Source of the DNA: an uncultured Clostridia bacterium | Lineage (GTDB): Bacteria > Bacillota > Clostridia > Lachnospirales > CAG-274 | Reading direction: 5' to 3' | NCBI GenBank assembly: GCA_947631975.1 | Contig: CANRNM010000009.1 | Location: 1-32,192, forward strand | DNA length: 32,192 nt | Shown here: positions 1 through 9,672 of the stretch, in pieces | How the letters are laid out: each line of letters opens with the position of its first letter | How positions within the stretch are numbered: the stretch's first letter is position 1 | The notes under the pieces: generated by a model | What the model was told of the DNA's origin: nothing | The model's input: the letters and a program-made list of their open reading frames with translations, nothing else | Databases searched by the model: none | Translations under genes and position numbers: made by a program

Positions 1-562
1 TTCCGGAGCGGGTAACCTTGTCTATATTTTCTATGACCTGAGCCATGACCTTATCCATTGACACAAAGTCATCTCTATTTATATTCTGCGAAATATCCAG
101 TATGCTCTGTTCTGCCTTAACAATGAGCATGTCAGAGCTTTCTCCGCCGTCATATGCCGCGGAGGAGATACCGTCGCCCGCCTTTATAAGCTTTCGGAGT
201 ATGGATTTTTCTTTTACGATATCCACATAAAACCTTGTTTTGGCTGTAGTGGGCGCAAGACTGCTGAGATTGACGAGATATTCTATGCCTCCCACCTGTT
301 CAAGCTGTCCAAGCGATTCGAGCTTATCCTTTGCCACAACAAAGTCAACGGGCTTGTTGTTGTTATAAAGGTCAACAAAAGCGCTGAATATAAGTCTGTG
401 GGCAGGACTGTAGAAATCATCCGCCGAAAGATTTTCAGCCGCTGATCTCACTCCCTCGTCATCGGGATAGAGCATACAGCCCAGCACCATCTGTTCGGCT
501 TCGTTGTCATGAGGCGGTATTCTGTTGATATATGAATTTTCATTGTTATTATCGGGCATCAT
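1..562 (-). CDS. dnaB: Replicative DNA helicase DnaB, N-terminal part (runs off the window)
   Basis: Minus-strand reading MMPDNNNENSYINRIPPHDNEAEQMVLGCMLYPDDEGVRSAAENLSADDFYSPAHRLIFSAFVDL matches the DnaB N-terminal domain; RBS taaggaggca upstream; located just downstream of rplI. Confidence 0.9.
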   Translation of the reverse strand, partial: MMPDNNNENSYINRIPPHDNEAEQMVLGCMLYPDDEGVRSAAENLSADDFYSPAHRLIFSAFVDLYNNNKPVDFVVAKDKLESLGQLEQVGGIEYLVNLSSLAPTTAKTRFYVDIVKEKSILRKLIKAGDGISSAAYDGGESSDMLIVKAEQSILDISQNINRDDFVSMDKVMAQVIENIDKVTRSG

Positions 563-581
563 ACTGCCTCCTTAAAGTATA

Positions 582-1025
582 TTACTGCTCGGAAACCGAT
601 ATTTTAAGCTTTGCGCTCACCTGCGGATGGAGCTTTATTACAGCCTCGGAGCTGCCCACATTCTTGATAGGCTCTACGGTTATCTTTTTCTTGTCTATAT
701 CAAGATCAAACTGTTCCTTCAAAGCCGCAGAAATTTCCTTGTTCGTAACGGCGCCGAAGAGCTTGCCGTTTCCACCTACCTTGACCTTTATATCAATGGT
801 TTTGGCTTCTATCTCCGCGCAGAGCTTCTTTGCCTTTTCAAGCTCTTCCGCCGCCTTTGCCGCCTCGTCCGCTTTTTTCCTGTCAAGCTTTTTTATATTG
901 GCGTCCGTAGCCTCCACAGCCAGCTTCTTGGGTATGAGATAGTTCTTTGCATAGCCGTCGCTTGCGTTTATTGTCTGGTCTTTTTTGCCGACATTCTTAA
1001 CATCTTCCAAAAGAATTACTTTCAT
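582..1025 (-). CDS. rplI: 50S ribosomal protein L9 (start at MKVILLEDVKNVG rather than the longer ORF)
   Basis: MKVILLEDVKNVGKKDQTINASDGYAKNYLIPKKLAVEAT is the L9 signature; RBS ggagaaaaa precedes this ATG. Confidence 0.95.
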   Translation of the reverse strand: MKVILLEDVKNVGKKDQTINASDGYAKNYLIPKKLAVEATDANIKKLDRKKADEAAKAAEELEKAKKLCAEIEAKTIDIKVKVGGNGKLFGAVTNKEISAALKEQFDLDIDKKKITVEPIKNVGSSEAVIKLHPQVSAKLKISVSEQ

Positions 1026-1026
1026 A

Positions 1027-2745
1027 TTATTTTTTCTCCTCCAGATATTCTTCAATTTTTTTCTTGAGCATTTCTATGGCTTCATCTATGGTAACGCCCT
1101 CAAGCTGCGCCGCTGCGCCCGCCTGATGACCGCCGCCGCCAAGCTTTTCCATAAGCTTCTGAACATTTATCTTGCCTAAGCTTCTGGCGCTTATATTTAC
1201 GGAGCCCTCAAATTCGCAGAGCACAAAGCTTGCCTCTATGCCAAGTATATTCAAAAGCTCGTCTGCCGCCTGCGCTATGAGCAGAACGGGATTGTCGAGC
1301 TCCGCCTTGCTGTCAAGCACGGAGAGCGCCATATCCTCGTATATTATCACGGCGTTTCTTATGACGCTTGAACGCGCCATATATTCGTCAAATGAGTTCT
1401 TGAATAGTCTTCTGACAGAAACCGTGTCCGCTCCGTTCTTTTTGAGGTATGCAGCAGCCTCGAATGTCTTTATGCCCGTCTTGAAGGCAAAGTTCTTGGT
1501 GTCTACGGTTATTCCCGCAAGAAGTCCGTCTACCTCCGTTCTTGTGAGCCTTATGCCCTTTATATGCATGAGCATTTCTGTAACGAGCTCGCAGGTGGAC
1601 GAAGCGTAAGCCTCATGGTACACAAGAGAACAGTTCTCTATAGCTTCCGTAGCCTTTCTGTGGTGGTCGAGCATGACTATGCTCTTTGCTCTGTCCAGAA
1701 GCTCGGGACATTCCGTGAGGAAGGGTCTGTGCGTGTCTACGACTATAAGCAGAGTGTTGCGCTTTATAAGCTTCTGAGCCTCGTCGTTGTTTATGAATGT
1801 ATCTTCATATCTGCCGTCGTCCGAAAGTCTTTCGTAAAGCGCCTTTATGCTGCTGGTTATTTTGTTGAGCACAATATAGCACTTTTTGTCGTAGAACTTG
1901 GCTATTGCGGATATGCCCGCAGCCGCTCCCAGGCTGTCCAGATCGGGATTTTTATGTCCCATGACTATTACATCCCTTGCCGAGAGCATAAGCTCCACAA
2001 GTCCCTGTGCCTTTACTCTGGCTCTTACTCTCGAGTTTTTGTTGACTTCCTTACCGTCGCCTCCGAAGAATTGATAGCTGTCCTCCGATTCCTTTATTAC
2101 TATCTGGTTGCCGCCTCTGCCCAGAGCAAGGTCGAGAGCGCCCCTTGCATACGCCATGCTCTCGTTTACGGTATTTCCGTTCATGCCTATGCCTATGCTT
2201 AAGGTAGCGGGAACGTCGTTTCCCATGTCCAGCTTGCCAATATTTTCAACAAGTGAAAATTTATCCTCCTTAAGCTGAGCAAGAGTATCCTTGTTGAGTA
2301 CAAAAAGATATTTTCCGCTTTCGTACTTTCTTACAAATCCGCCGAGATTGTTGAAATAGTCGTTTATCTTTCTCTCGATTATGGCGCAGAAATGCGGATA
2401 TCTTATCTCATCCATAGTTTCCTGTATTTCTATGCTGTTGTCAATTATAACCATACCAATAAGAATATTGGTGCAGAGCATACCCTTGCTGTTTATATAG
2501 GGATTTTCAACGAATATTACATTTTTGCCCTCTCCGTCCGCCATGGTATAGAGGTCATAATATTTCTCGCCTATAAGCGCTCTCTGCTCGGCTTTATCCG
2601 CATCAAATTCGGGCATAAGGTCAAAGATGGTCTTTATATCTTTGAAGCCTTCGATCCACTTTTTGTATACAGAATTGTACTCAACTATGTTAAGCGTCTT
2701 ATCCAGCCCCACATAGGGGAAAGGAACGGCAATACGCTCATTCAT
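1027..2745 (-). CDS. DHH/DHHA1 phosphoesterase, GdpP-like (c-di-AMP phosphodiesterase type) without N-terminal transmembrane helices
   Basis: Degenerate GGDEF-like region, then VMGHKNPDLDSLGAAAG, VVDTHRP, MLDHHRK and GGGGHQAGAA. An in-frame TAA lies just upstream of the ATG at 2754, so there is no TM extension. Confidence 0.85.
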   Translation of the reverse strand: MNERIAVPFPYVGLDKTLNIVEYNSVYKKWIEGFKDIKTIFDLMPEFDADKAEQRALIGEKYYDLYTMADGEGKNVIFVENPYINSKGMLCTNILIGMVIIDNSIEIQETMDEIRYPHFCAIIERKINDYFNNLGGFVRKYESGKYLFVLNKDTLAQLKEDKFSLVENIGKLDMGNDVPATLSIGIGMNGNTVNESMAYARGALDLALGRGGNQIVIKESEDSYQFFGGDGKEVNKNSRVRARVKAQGLVELMLSARDVIVMGHKNPDLDSLGAAAGISAIAKFYDKKCYIVLNKITSSIKALYERLSDDGRYEDTFINNDEAQKLIKRNTLLIVVDTHRPFLTECPELLDRAKSIVMLDHHRKATEAIENCSLVYHEAYASSTCELVTEMLMHIKGIRLTRTEVDGLLAGITVDTKNFAFKTGIKTFEAAAYLKKNGADTVSVRRLFKNSFDEYMARSSVIRNAVIIYEDMALSVLDSKAELDNPVLLIAQAADELLNILGIEASFVLCEFEGSVNISARSLGKINVQKLMEKLGGGGHQAGAAAQLEGVTIDEAIEMLKKKIEEYLEEKK

Positions 2746-2813
2746 AAATAACATCTCCTCTTAGTACATTTGATCTGTTTTATTGCTGAATAAATTATTA
2801 TATCACATTTCTT

Positions 2814-3650
2814 TTATTTTTTCAACCTTTTGTCTATTATTGGATAACAGCCTAGGTTCTTGCAGAATGTGGTCTTCCGCTCCAGAAGCCTTAAAGCTTC
2901 CCTTATGTCGTCGGAATTTCCGTCTACATCCAGGTCTATGACAAATACATATTCAAGCGGTCTGTTCCTCATGGGTCTTGAAAATATCTTTGACATATTT
3001 ACATCGAATATTGAAAATATATCAAGCATCTTAAGAAGCTCGCCGGGCTTGTTGGCTGTCGAAAAGCATACCGTAGCCTTATTGCCGTTTGTATAGTTTT
3101 CATTCTTTTTCTTTGAAAGCCTCACAAACTCCGTGAAGTTGTCGTTTGTGTCCTGTATGCCCTCCGCAAGCACATCCAGCCCGTAAAGCTCCGCCGCGCA
3201 CTGCGCGCCTATGCCCGCAATGTTGTTTTCGCCCTCGGCGACGGCTTTTATTGCTCCCGCAGTGGACGCCGTTGTTTCAATTTCGGCATCGGGCAAATTG
3301 GCGTTTATGAAATTTCTGCACTGCGGTATTGCGTGGGAATGGCTCATTATTTTTTTTATATCCGATAGCTTTGTACCCTTGCGGGCTATAAGACACTGCT
3401 CTATAGGCATTATAATAAGCTGCTGTATATATAGTTCCACATCAAATGTAAGACAGTCTATAGCCGCGTTCACAACGCCCTCTATCGAATTTTCTATGGC
3501 TGCTACAGCCTCGTCCGCCTCGCCCGCTTCAACCGCCTTCATGGCTTCGGCAAAGCTGTGATAAGGCACAAAAACGCTGTCCTTGGGGCTAAGAAGTCTT
3601 GCCGCCTGTTCCGTAAAGGTACCCTCGGGTCCCAGATAACCAACTTTCAT
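2814..3650 (-). CDS. pheA: Prephenate dehydratase with C-terminal ACT domain
   Basis: MKVGYLGPEGTFTEQAA start motif; ACT region NKPGELLKMLDIFSIFDVNMSKIFSRPMRNRPLEYVFVIDLD. The ORF-track start at 3836 is too long. Confidence 0.9.
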   Translation of the reverse strand: MKVGYLGPEGTFTEQAARLLSPKDSVFVPYHSFAEAMKAVEAGEADEAVAAIENSIEGVVNAAIDCLTFDVELYIQQLIIMPIEQCLIARKGTKLSDIKKIMSHSHAIPQCRNFINANLPDAEIETTASTAGAIKAVAEGENNIAGIGAQCAAELYGLDVLAEGIQDTNDNFTEFVRLSKKKNENYTNGNKATVCFSTANKPGELLKMLDIFSIFDVNMSKIFSRPMRNRPLEYVFVIDLDVDGNSDDIREALRLLERKTTFCKNLGCYPIIDKRLKK

Positions 3651-3816
3651 AATTTTTCTCCCATGTATATTAAACTGATTTATATTATAATACCACAATT
3701 TTACAAGTAATACAATGTTTAATTTACGTATACAAAATAAATTTTTCATATTTACCTTTACAAATAAATGTGATATACTTAATAAAATGTGTTTTAGAAT
3801 ATGCCGGAGGCAGGAT

Positions 3817-4488
3817 ATGGCGAATATAGAGAGCATAAATATAGACGAAGCCTTGAGATATATGGGCTATAAAGACAATATTGACATAGAAAATATAAGG
3901 GATATTATATGTTCCTGCGAAAAAAAGCTTCTTTCCTCTGCCGAGCCAAGATACTGCTATAAAATAGCCGATATAGAACGCTCCGACAAAATAACCGTCA
4001 AAAATACAGACCTTATGCTCGCAGGAAAGAGCATTTCAAGCCATCTTGCAGAATGTCAAAAGGTTATACTGCTTGCCGCAACGCTTTCCGACAAGGCGGA
4101 CAAGCTCATAAGTCTTATGAACGTTACGGATGTTACATCCGCGCTCATAACGGACGCTATGGCAAGCGCCATGACCGAACAGCTCTGCGACATAGCCGAG
4201 GAAGAAATAAGGCGGGAGCACGGCATAAAGCATACCACCTTCAGATTTTCGCCGGGCTACGGTGATTTCCCCATTGATATACAGAGGGATTTCATAAAGA
4301 TATTAAGCGCCGACAAAAAGATAGGACTGACCGCAAACGACAGCAATATTCTCATACCGCGCAAGTCCGTAACGGCAGTAATAGGCATATCGGATAAGCC
4401 CCTGCCCCAAAAGAAAAGAGGCTGTGCGGTATGCAGCATGAACAAAAGCTGTCAATACAAAAAGAGAGGTGCTCACTGTGGATTTTAA
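3817..4488 (+). CDS. Stand-alone methionine synthase activation-domain protein (B12-dependent MetH reactivation)
   Basis: RFSPGYGDFPIDIQRDFIKILSADKKIGLTANDSNILIPRKSVTAVIGIS resembles the MetH activation domain; RBS gccggaggcaggat; overlaps metH. Confidence 0.85.
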   Translation: MANIESINIDEALRYMGYKDNIDIENIRDIICSCEKKLLSSAEPRYCYKIADIERSDKITVKNTDLMLAGKSISSHLAECQKVILLAATLSDKADKLISLMNVTDVTSALITDAMASAMTEQLCDIAEEEIRREHGIKHTTFRFSPGYGDFPIDIQRDFIKILSADKKIGLTANDSNILIPRKSVTAVIGISDKPLPQKKRGCAVCSMNKSCQYKKRGAHCGF

Positions 4489-6832
4489 AAAACTGCTTGA
4501 AAAAGACTACATAATACTTGACGGCGCAATGGGTACCATGCTCCAGAAAATGGGACTTAAGCTTGGAGGGATACCCGAGCTTCTGAGTATAACAGACCCC
4601 GAAAAAATAATAAGCATACACAAGAGCTACATTGAAGCGGGCTCCGACATAGTATATGCCAACACCTTCGGAGCGAACAGATATAAGCTAAAGGATTGCA
4701 AATACAGCGTGAGCGAGGTCATACAGGCATCCGTAAAATGCGCCAAGAAGGCATGCGAAGGAACTGACACGCTCACGGCTCTTGACATAGGGCCTATAGG
4801 TCAGCTTCTGGAGCCTACGGGAACTCTCGGCTTTGAGGACGCCTACGATATATTCAAAGAACAGATACTAACCGGCAGTGATGCGGACATAATCGTGCTT
4901 GAAACAATGACGGACCTCTACGAGGTCAAGGCGGGACTGCTTGCGGCAAAGGAAAACAGCGACAAGCCCGTTATAGTAACAATGACATTTGAAGAAAACA
5001 AGAGGACGTTTACGGGCTGCTGCATACCCTCAATGGCGCTTACTCTGGAAGGACTTGGAGCGGACGCAATAGGCGTTAACTGCTCTTTGGGTCCTAAAGA
5101 GCTTATACCGATAATAGATGAGCTTTCAAAATGGACAAGGCTTCCCATCGCAGTAAAGCCTAACGCAGGACTGCCCGACCCCGTTACAAACGAATACAAT
5201 GTCGGCGCGGATGAATTTGCCGAGTATATAGCCGAAATGAACAAATACGGCATAAATCTTGTAGGGGGATGCTGCGGCACAGACCCGGAATATATAAAAG
5301 CGGCTGTAAAAGCACTTTCGGGACTTGAGCCAGTTAAAAGGGAAAAAAACATTCCCTCCGCAATATGCTCGCCCACCTCGGCGGTCGTCATAGACCAACC
5401 CAGAATAATAGGCGAAAGGATAAATCCCACGGGCAAAAGGCTATTCAAGGAAGCCCTTAAAAACAAAAATATAGAATATATACTCGGTCAGGCTGTGGAG
5501 CAGATACAGGGAGGCGCCGAAATACTCGATATTAATGTCGGTCTTCCCGATATTGACGAAAAAGAAATGATGGTTAAGGTCATAAAGGCTGTTCAGGGTA
5601 TAGCGGAAACGCCTTTGCAGATAGATTCCACAGACCCCGCAGTGTTGGAGGCTGCGCTTAGGGTCTATAACGGAAAACCGCTTGTTAACTCGGTGAACGG
5701 CGAGGATGAAAGTCTTGAAAAAATACTTCCTCTTATCAAAAAATACGGCGCGGCGGTGCTTGGACTTACTCTGGATAAAAACGGCATACCCAAAAAAGCC
5801 GATGAAAGATTTGAAATAGCAAAAAAAATAATGAACAGAGCCCTTGAATACGGCATATCTAAGGAAAATATATTCATAGACTGCCTTACTCTCACTGCCT
5901 CGGCAGAACAGGAGGCGGTTATGGAAACGCTTGACGCTCTTGAAAGAGTTAAAAAGGAATTGGGGCTTAAGACCGTTCTGGGCGTTTCAAATATTTCTTT
6001 CGGACTGCCAAACAGGGGACTTATAAACAGTACATTTCTCACTATGGCGCTCACAAAAGGTCTTGACCTCCCTATAATAAATCCCAATATGGAAGCCATG
6101 ACGGGCGCTGTGAGAGCTTACAGACTGCTTGCCTGTCATGATAAAAATTCAAGCGATTTTATAGAGCACTACGGCTCGGATGTGCATGAAACAACAGAAA
6201 AAAAGGACGCAGACTACAGCCTCGAATACGCCATAGAAAAGGGACTAAAGGAAAAGGCAAGAGAAATAACCACGGCTTTGCTTGAAAAGCATGACGCCAT
6301 GGAGATAATAAACACAATGATAATACCCGCTCTGGACAAAGCGGGCTCGGATTTTGAAACGGGCAGAATATTCCTTCCTCAGCTTATACTCTCGGCAGGA
6401 GTGGCGCAGGAGGCTTTCGACGTGCTAAAGAAAAGCATAGCATCATCGAATGAAAGCTCCGTTGAAAAAGGCAAAATTGTATTGGCGACCGTAAAGGGAG
6501 ATGTGCACGACATAGGCAAAAACATTGTAAGGGTACTGCTTGAAAACTACGGCTACAATGTTATAGACTTGGGCAAGGATGTGGCGTACGAGGAGGTATT
6601 GAGGGCTGTTAACGAAAACGACTGTCATCTCGTGGGGCTGAGCGCGCTTATGACTACAACGCTTGGCTCTATGGCTGATACAATAAAGCTTTTGAGAGAG
6701 AATAACTGCGACTGTAAAATAATGGTGGGCGGAGCCGTGCTCACACCCGAATATGCAGAAAAAATAGGCGCCGACTATTATTCAAAAGACGCAAAGCAGT
6801 CTGTGGACATAGCAAAAGAAGTACTCGGCTGA
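4478..6832 (+). CDS. metH: Cobalamin-dependent methionine synthase without activation domain (Hcy, pterin, B12 cap and B12-binding domains)
   Basis: DGAMGTMLQ; GGCCGTDPEYI; RIIGERINPTGKRLFKEAL; B12 motif VKGDVHDIGKNIV. GTG start (4469 or 4478), overlapping the 3' end of the upstream gene. Confidence 0.92.
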   Translation: MDFKKLLEKDYIILDGAMGTMLQKMGLKLGGIPELLSITDPEKIISIHKSYIEAGSDIVYANTFGANRYKLKDCKYSVSEVIQASVKCAKKACEGTDTLTALDIGPIGQLLEPTGTLGFEDAYDIFKEQILTGSDADIIVLETMTDLYEVKAGLLAAKENSDKPVIVTMTFEENKRTFTGCCIPSMALTLEGLGADAIGVNCSLGPKELIPIIDELSKWTRLPIAVKPNAGLPDPVTNEYNVGADEFAEYIAEMNKYGINLVGGCCGTDPEYIKAAVKALSGLEPVKREKNIPSAICSPTSAVVIDQPRIIGERINPTGKRLFKEALKNKNIEYILGQAVEQIQGGAEILDINVGLPDIDEKEMMVKVIKAVQGIAETPLQIDSTDPAVLEAALRVYNGKPLVNSVNGEDESLEKILPLIKKYGAAVLGLTLDKNGIPKKADERFEIAKKIMNRALEYGISKENIFIDCLTLTASAEQEAVMETLDALERVKKELGLKTVLGVSNISFGLPNRGLINSTFLTMALTKGLDLPIINPNMEAMTGAVRAYRLLACHDKNSSDFIEHYGSDVHETTEKKDADYSLEYAIEKGLKEKAREITTALLEKHDAMEIINTMIIPALDKAGSDFETGRIFLPQLILSAGVAQEAFDVLKKSIASSNESSVEKGKIVLATVKGDVHDIGKNIVRVLLENYGYNVIDLGKDVAYEEVLRAVNENDCHLVGLSALMTTTLGSMADTIKLLRENNCDCKIMVGGAVLTPEYAEKIGADYYSKDAKQSVDIAKEVLG

Positions 6833-6870
6833 AATAAAAACCCACCCGTTTTACGGGTGGGTTTTTATTT
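6832..6870. terminator. Bidirectional Rho-independent terminator between convergent metH and htrA-like genes
   Basis: AAATAAAAACCCACCCG-TTTTA-CGGGTGGGTTTTTATTT: perfect 17-bp stem. Confidence 0.93.
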
Positions 6871-8009
6871 TAGAAATTATCCGCGCTCTCGCGCATCTTT
6901 ACGGAAACTGTCTTTGTCTGACCATTCCTTACGATAGTTATATTTACAGTCTGTCCTATCTTGCACTTCTTGACAGCCGACATAAGCTGTTCGGTATTGA
7001 ATACCGGAGTGCCGTCAAACGACGTTACAAGGTCTCCCGGCTGTATATCGGCATAGCTTGCGCTTCCTCCGGGTATTATCTGTTCTATCTTAACGCCTGC
7101 CTGCGGGAGATTGTTCTGCTGAGCTATCTCCGCGGATACGCTTGTGATATATACTCCGAGGGTGGGCGTGCTCTTGCTGTTCATAAGCTCCTCTATTATG
7201 GGCTTTGCAACATCGGAGGCAATGCTGTAGCCTATGCCCTCAACGGTCGTCATAGATATTTTTGCGGTGTTTATACCTATTACCTGTCCTCTGCTGTTAA
7301 CAAGCGCGCCGCCACTGTTGCCGGGGTTTATAGCCGCATCCGTCTGCAAAACGGTAAGCTCTGTACCCTGAATATTAACATCTCTAGTCTGCGAGCTCAA
7401 TATGCCCTTTGTGGCTGTATTGCCCTCGCCCAGCGCGTTTCCTATGGCTATGACGGTTTCGCCTACCTTGACCTCCTCGGAATTTCCGAATTCGGCAACC
7501 TGAACGTTGCTTACGCCTGCCTTTGCAAGGTCGCTTAATGAAACGGATATTACCGCAAGGTCTGCGTTTGCATCCTTGCCCACAAGCTTGGCGTTTACAA
7601 GGTCGCAGTTGTTAAGCGATATGCTTACAGTTGACGAACCCGAAATAACATGGTTGTTTGTGACGATATAAGCGTTTTCGCTGTCCTTATGGAATACTAC
7701 GCCCGAGCCTGCGCCCTTGCTCTGATAAGCCATATTGAAATAGCTTATGCCTTCCGTAATGGTTGTTATACAAGCTATAGAAGGCTGTACCTTATTTATT
7801 ATCTCAACGGTATTTTTTGACGCCTCGTCCATTGTCGTTTTGACTTCTCCGTCGTTTTCGGAGGGCAGAAGCGCGACATCATCCGATACGGCAGGCTTCC
7901 TGCTGTTTTCTATCACATGCGTTGTTACGGGTATCACCGCGCCTGTGCAAAGTCCTATGACACCGCAGGCAACTACAGCCGCAGCCATTTTTTTGATATA
8001 CTTCATCAT
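6870..8009 (-). CDS. HtrA/DegP-like trypsin-fold serine protease with PDZ domain (copy 1)
   Basis: N-terminal TM; triad motifs TNNHVI, DLAVI, NPGNSGGAL; C-terminal PDZ. Confidence 0.92.
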   Translation of the reverse strand: MMKYIKKMAAAVVACGVIGLCTGAVIPVTTHVIENSRKPAVSDDVALLPSENDGEVKTTMDEASKNTVEIINKVQPSIACITTITEGISYFNMAYQSKGAGSGVVFHKDSENAYIVTNNHVISGSSTVSISLNNCDLVNAKLVGKDANADLAVISVSLSDLAKAGVSNVQVAEFGNSEEVKVGETVIAIGNALGEGNTATKGILSSQTRDVNIQGTELTVLQTDAAINPGNSGGALVNSRGQVIGINTAKISMTTVEGIGYSIASDVAKPIIEELMNSKSTPTLGVYITSVSAEIAQQNNLPQAGVKIEQIIPGGSASYADIQPGDLVTSFDGTPVFNTEQLMSAVKKCKIGQTVNITIVRNGQTKTVSVKMRESADNF

Positions 8010-8026
8010 TTTATATCACCCTCCTT

Positions 8027-9451
8027 TCAGAACTGCTCATTCTGATTTTGAAGCACGGCTGTTATAGTCATTTCTTTCATGCCGTCCCTCACTATGGTAA
8101 GCTGTATGCTGTCGCCCGATTTATGCGACGATATGGCTTTTGAAAGAGCATCCACATCCGACACGGCTTTTCCGTCTATGGCGGTTATTATATCGCTGAC
8201 CTGAAGCCCCGCCTTTTCTGCGGCAGAGCCCGATTCAATGCTGTAAACGAATATGCCCGGTATGTCTATGCCGTATATCCTCTCAAAGTTATCGTCTATG
8301 GTATAGCCCGATATGCCGAGATAAGGCTTATCAACGGTGCCGTTCTGCATGAGCGTGTCTATTATGGACTGCGCTGCCGACATAGGTATTGCATAGCCTA
8401 TGCCCTCAACGGCGCTGCTGGAAAGCTTAGCGGTATTAATGCCTATTACCTCGCCCGCGGTATTGATGAGCGCGCCGCCGCTGTTGCCGGGGTTTATTGC
8501 CGCGTCTGTCTGTATGACGGTAAGCTTTTTGCCGTCTATATTTATTTCCTTATTCTGTGCGCTTATTATGCCAAGCGTGGATGTCTTGCCCTGTCCCAGA
8601 GCGTTTCCTATGGCGATCACATTTTCGCCTACCTCCATATTGTCGGAGCTTCCGAACTTAGCCGCCGTAACGTCGTTTACGCCTGCCGCCGCAAGGTCCT
8701 TCTTGGATACGGATATTACTGCCAGATCCGATGTTGCGTCCTTGCCCACAAGCTTGGCGTTGACCTGTTCGTTTCCCGTTATGGAAATGGCAACCGAATT
8801 TGCATCCTCCACAACATGATTGTTTGTAACAATATAAATGGTATCTCCGTCGACCTTATATATTACGCCCGAGCCCGAGCCCTCGCTTTCATATACCTGA
8901 CCGAACCAGTCGGCTGCCGACTGAGCCTTTATTGAAATATTTACAACGGAATTTTTCACGCCGTCTATTACCTTTACAATGCTGTCCTCCGATGCCGTGA
9001 GATTGACTGCGGGAGAAGCGTCCACACCGCTGTCTTCGCTTTCTTCAGCCTTGTTATTGCTGAAGCTGAAGCCGCCTGTAACGGCGTCCGTAAGAGCCTT
9101 TGAGGTGTTGAGCCCAAGCCCCAGGCAATAGCCCAGAGAGCCGCCGCACAAAAGAACTCCCGCAAGCCCTATGGCAATACTCTTTTTGTAAGAATATTTT
9201 TTTGCCGTGTCCTTGGCGTTATCCTCCGCGCCGTTTTCATCGGTCTTATAAGCTTCGGCTTCGTCCTCCGTATTCTGTGCGAACACGGTGTCGCTCCCGC
9301 CGTCATTATTGTATTCAGAGGCTTCTGTTACCGACTCGGCGCTTTCTGCGTTTTCAAAAGAGGTTACATCGGCTTCTGAATTGTCCGGCTTATTATCAAT
9401 AAACTCATTTTCGTTTTCATTTACGTTTGTTTTTTCAAATTCTTCATTCAT
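8027..9451 (-). CDS. HtrA/DegP-like serine protease with acidic cytoplasmic N-terminus, TM and PDZ (copy 2)
   Basis: MNEEFEKTNVNENENEF start with good RBS; KKSIAIGLAGVLLCGGSLGYCLGLGL TM; TNNHVV, DLAVI, NPGNSGGAL; PDZ. Confidence 0.92.
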   Translation of the reverse strand: MNEEFEKTNVNENENEFIDNKPDNSEADVTSFENAESAESVTEASEYNNDGGSDTVFAQNTEDEAEAYKTDENGAEDNAKDTAKKYSYKKSIAIGLAGVLLCGGSLGYCLGLGLNTSKALTDAVTGGFSFSNNKAEESEDSGVDASPAVNLTASEDSIVKVIDGVKNSVVNISIKAQSAADWFGQVYESEGSGSGVIYKVDGDTIYIVTNNHVVEDANSVAISITGNEQVNAKLVGKDATSDLAVISVSKKDLAAAGVNDVTAAKFGSSDNMEVGENVIAIGNALGQGKTSTLGIISAQNKEINIDGKKLTVIQTDAAINPGNSGGALINTAGEVIGINTAKLSSSAVEGIGYAIPMSAAQSIIDTLMQNGTVDKPYLGISGYTIDDNFERIYGIDIPGIFVYSIESGSAAEKAGLQVSDIITAIDGKAVSDVDALSKAISSHKSGDSIQLTIVRDGMKEMTITAVLQNQNEQF

Positions 9452-9672
9452 AATAAAAACCTCCTTTGCTGTTTTCAAACATATTTTATCAGCATTTGAA
9501 GCAAAAAGTGTGAATATTTTGTGAACATTTGCCTGCTTTATGCAATTTTAATGCCTCTTTAATATTTGCTTAATAAATTCATAATCGCTATTTAAGAATT
9601 GTATATAAATTGCGGGGTAACAGCGAGACGGCATACCGCATATAATTAAATATATATTATTTAGGTGATTAT

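Noticed and set aside
45-2751. Plus-strand ORFs 45-230, 532-942, 627-1067, 985-1179, 1172-1609, 1564-2202, 2392-2751
   Set aside because: Antisense shadows of dnaB, rplI and the DHH gene; no RBS or recognisable domains.
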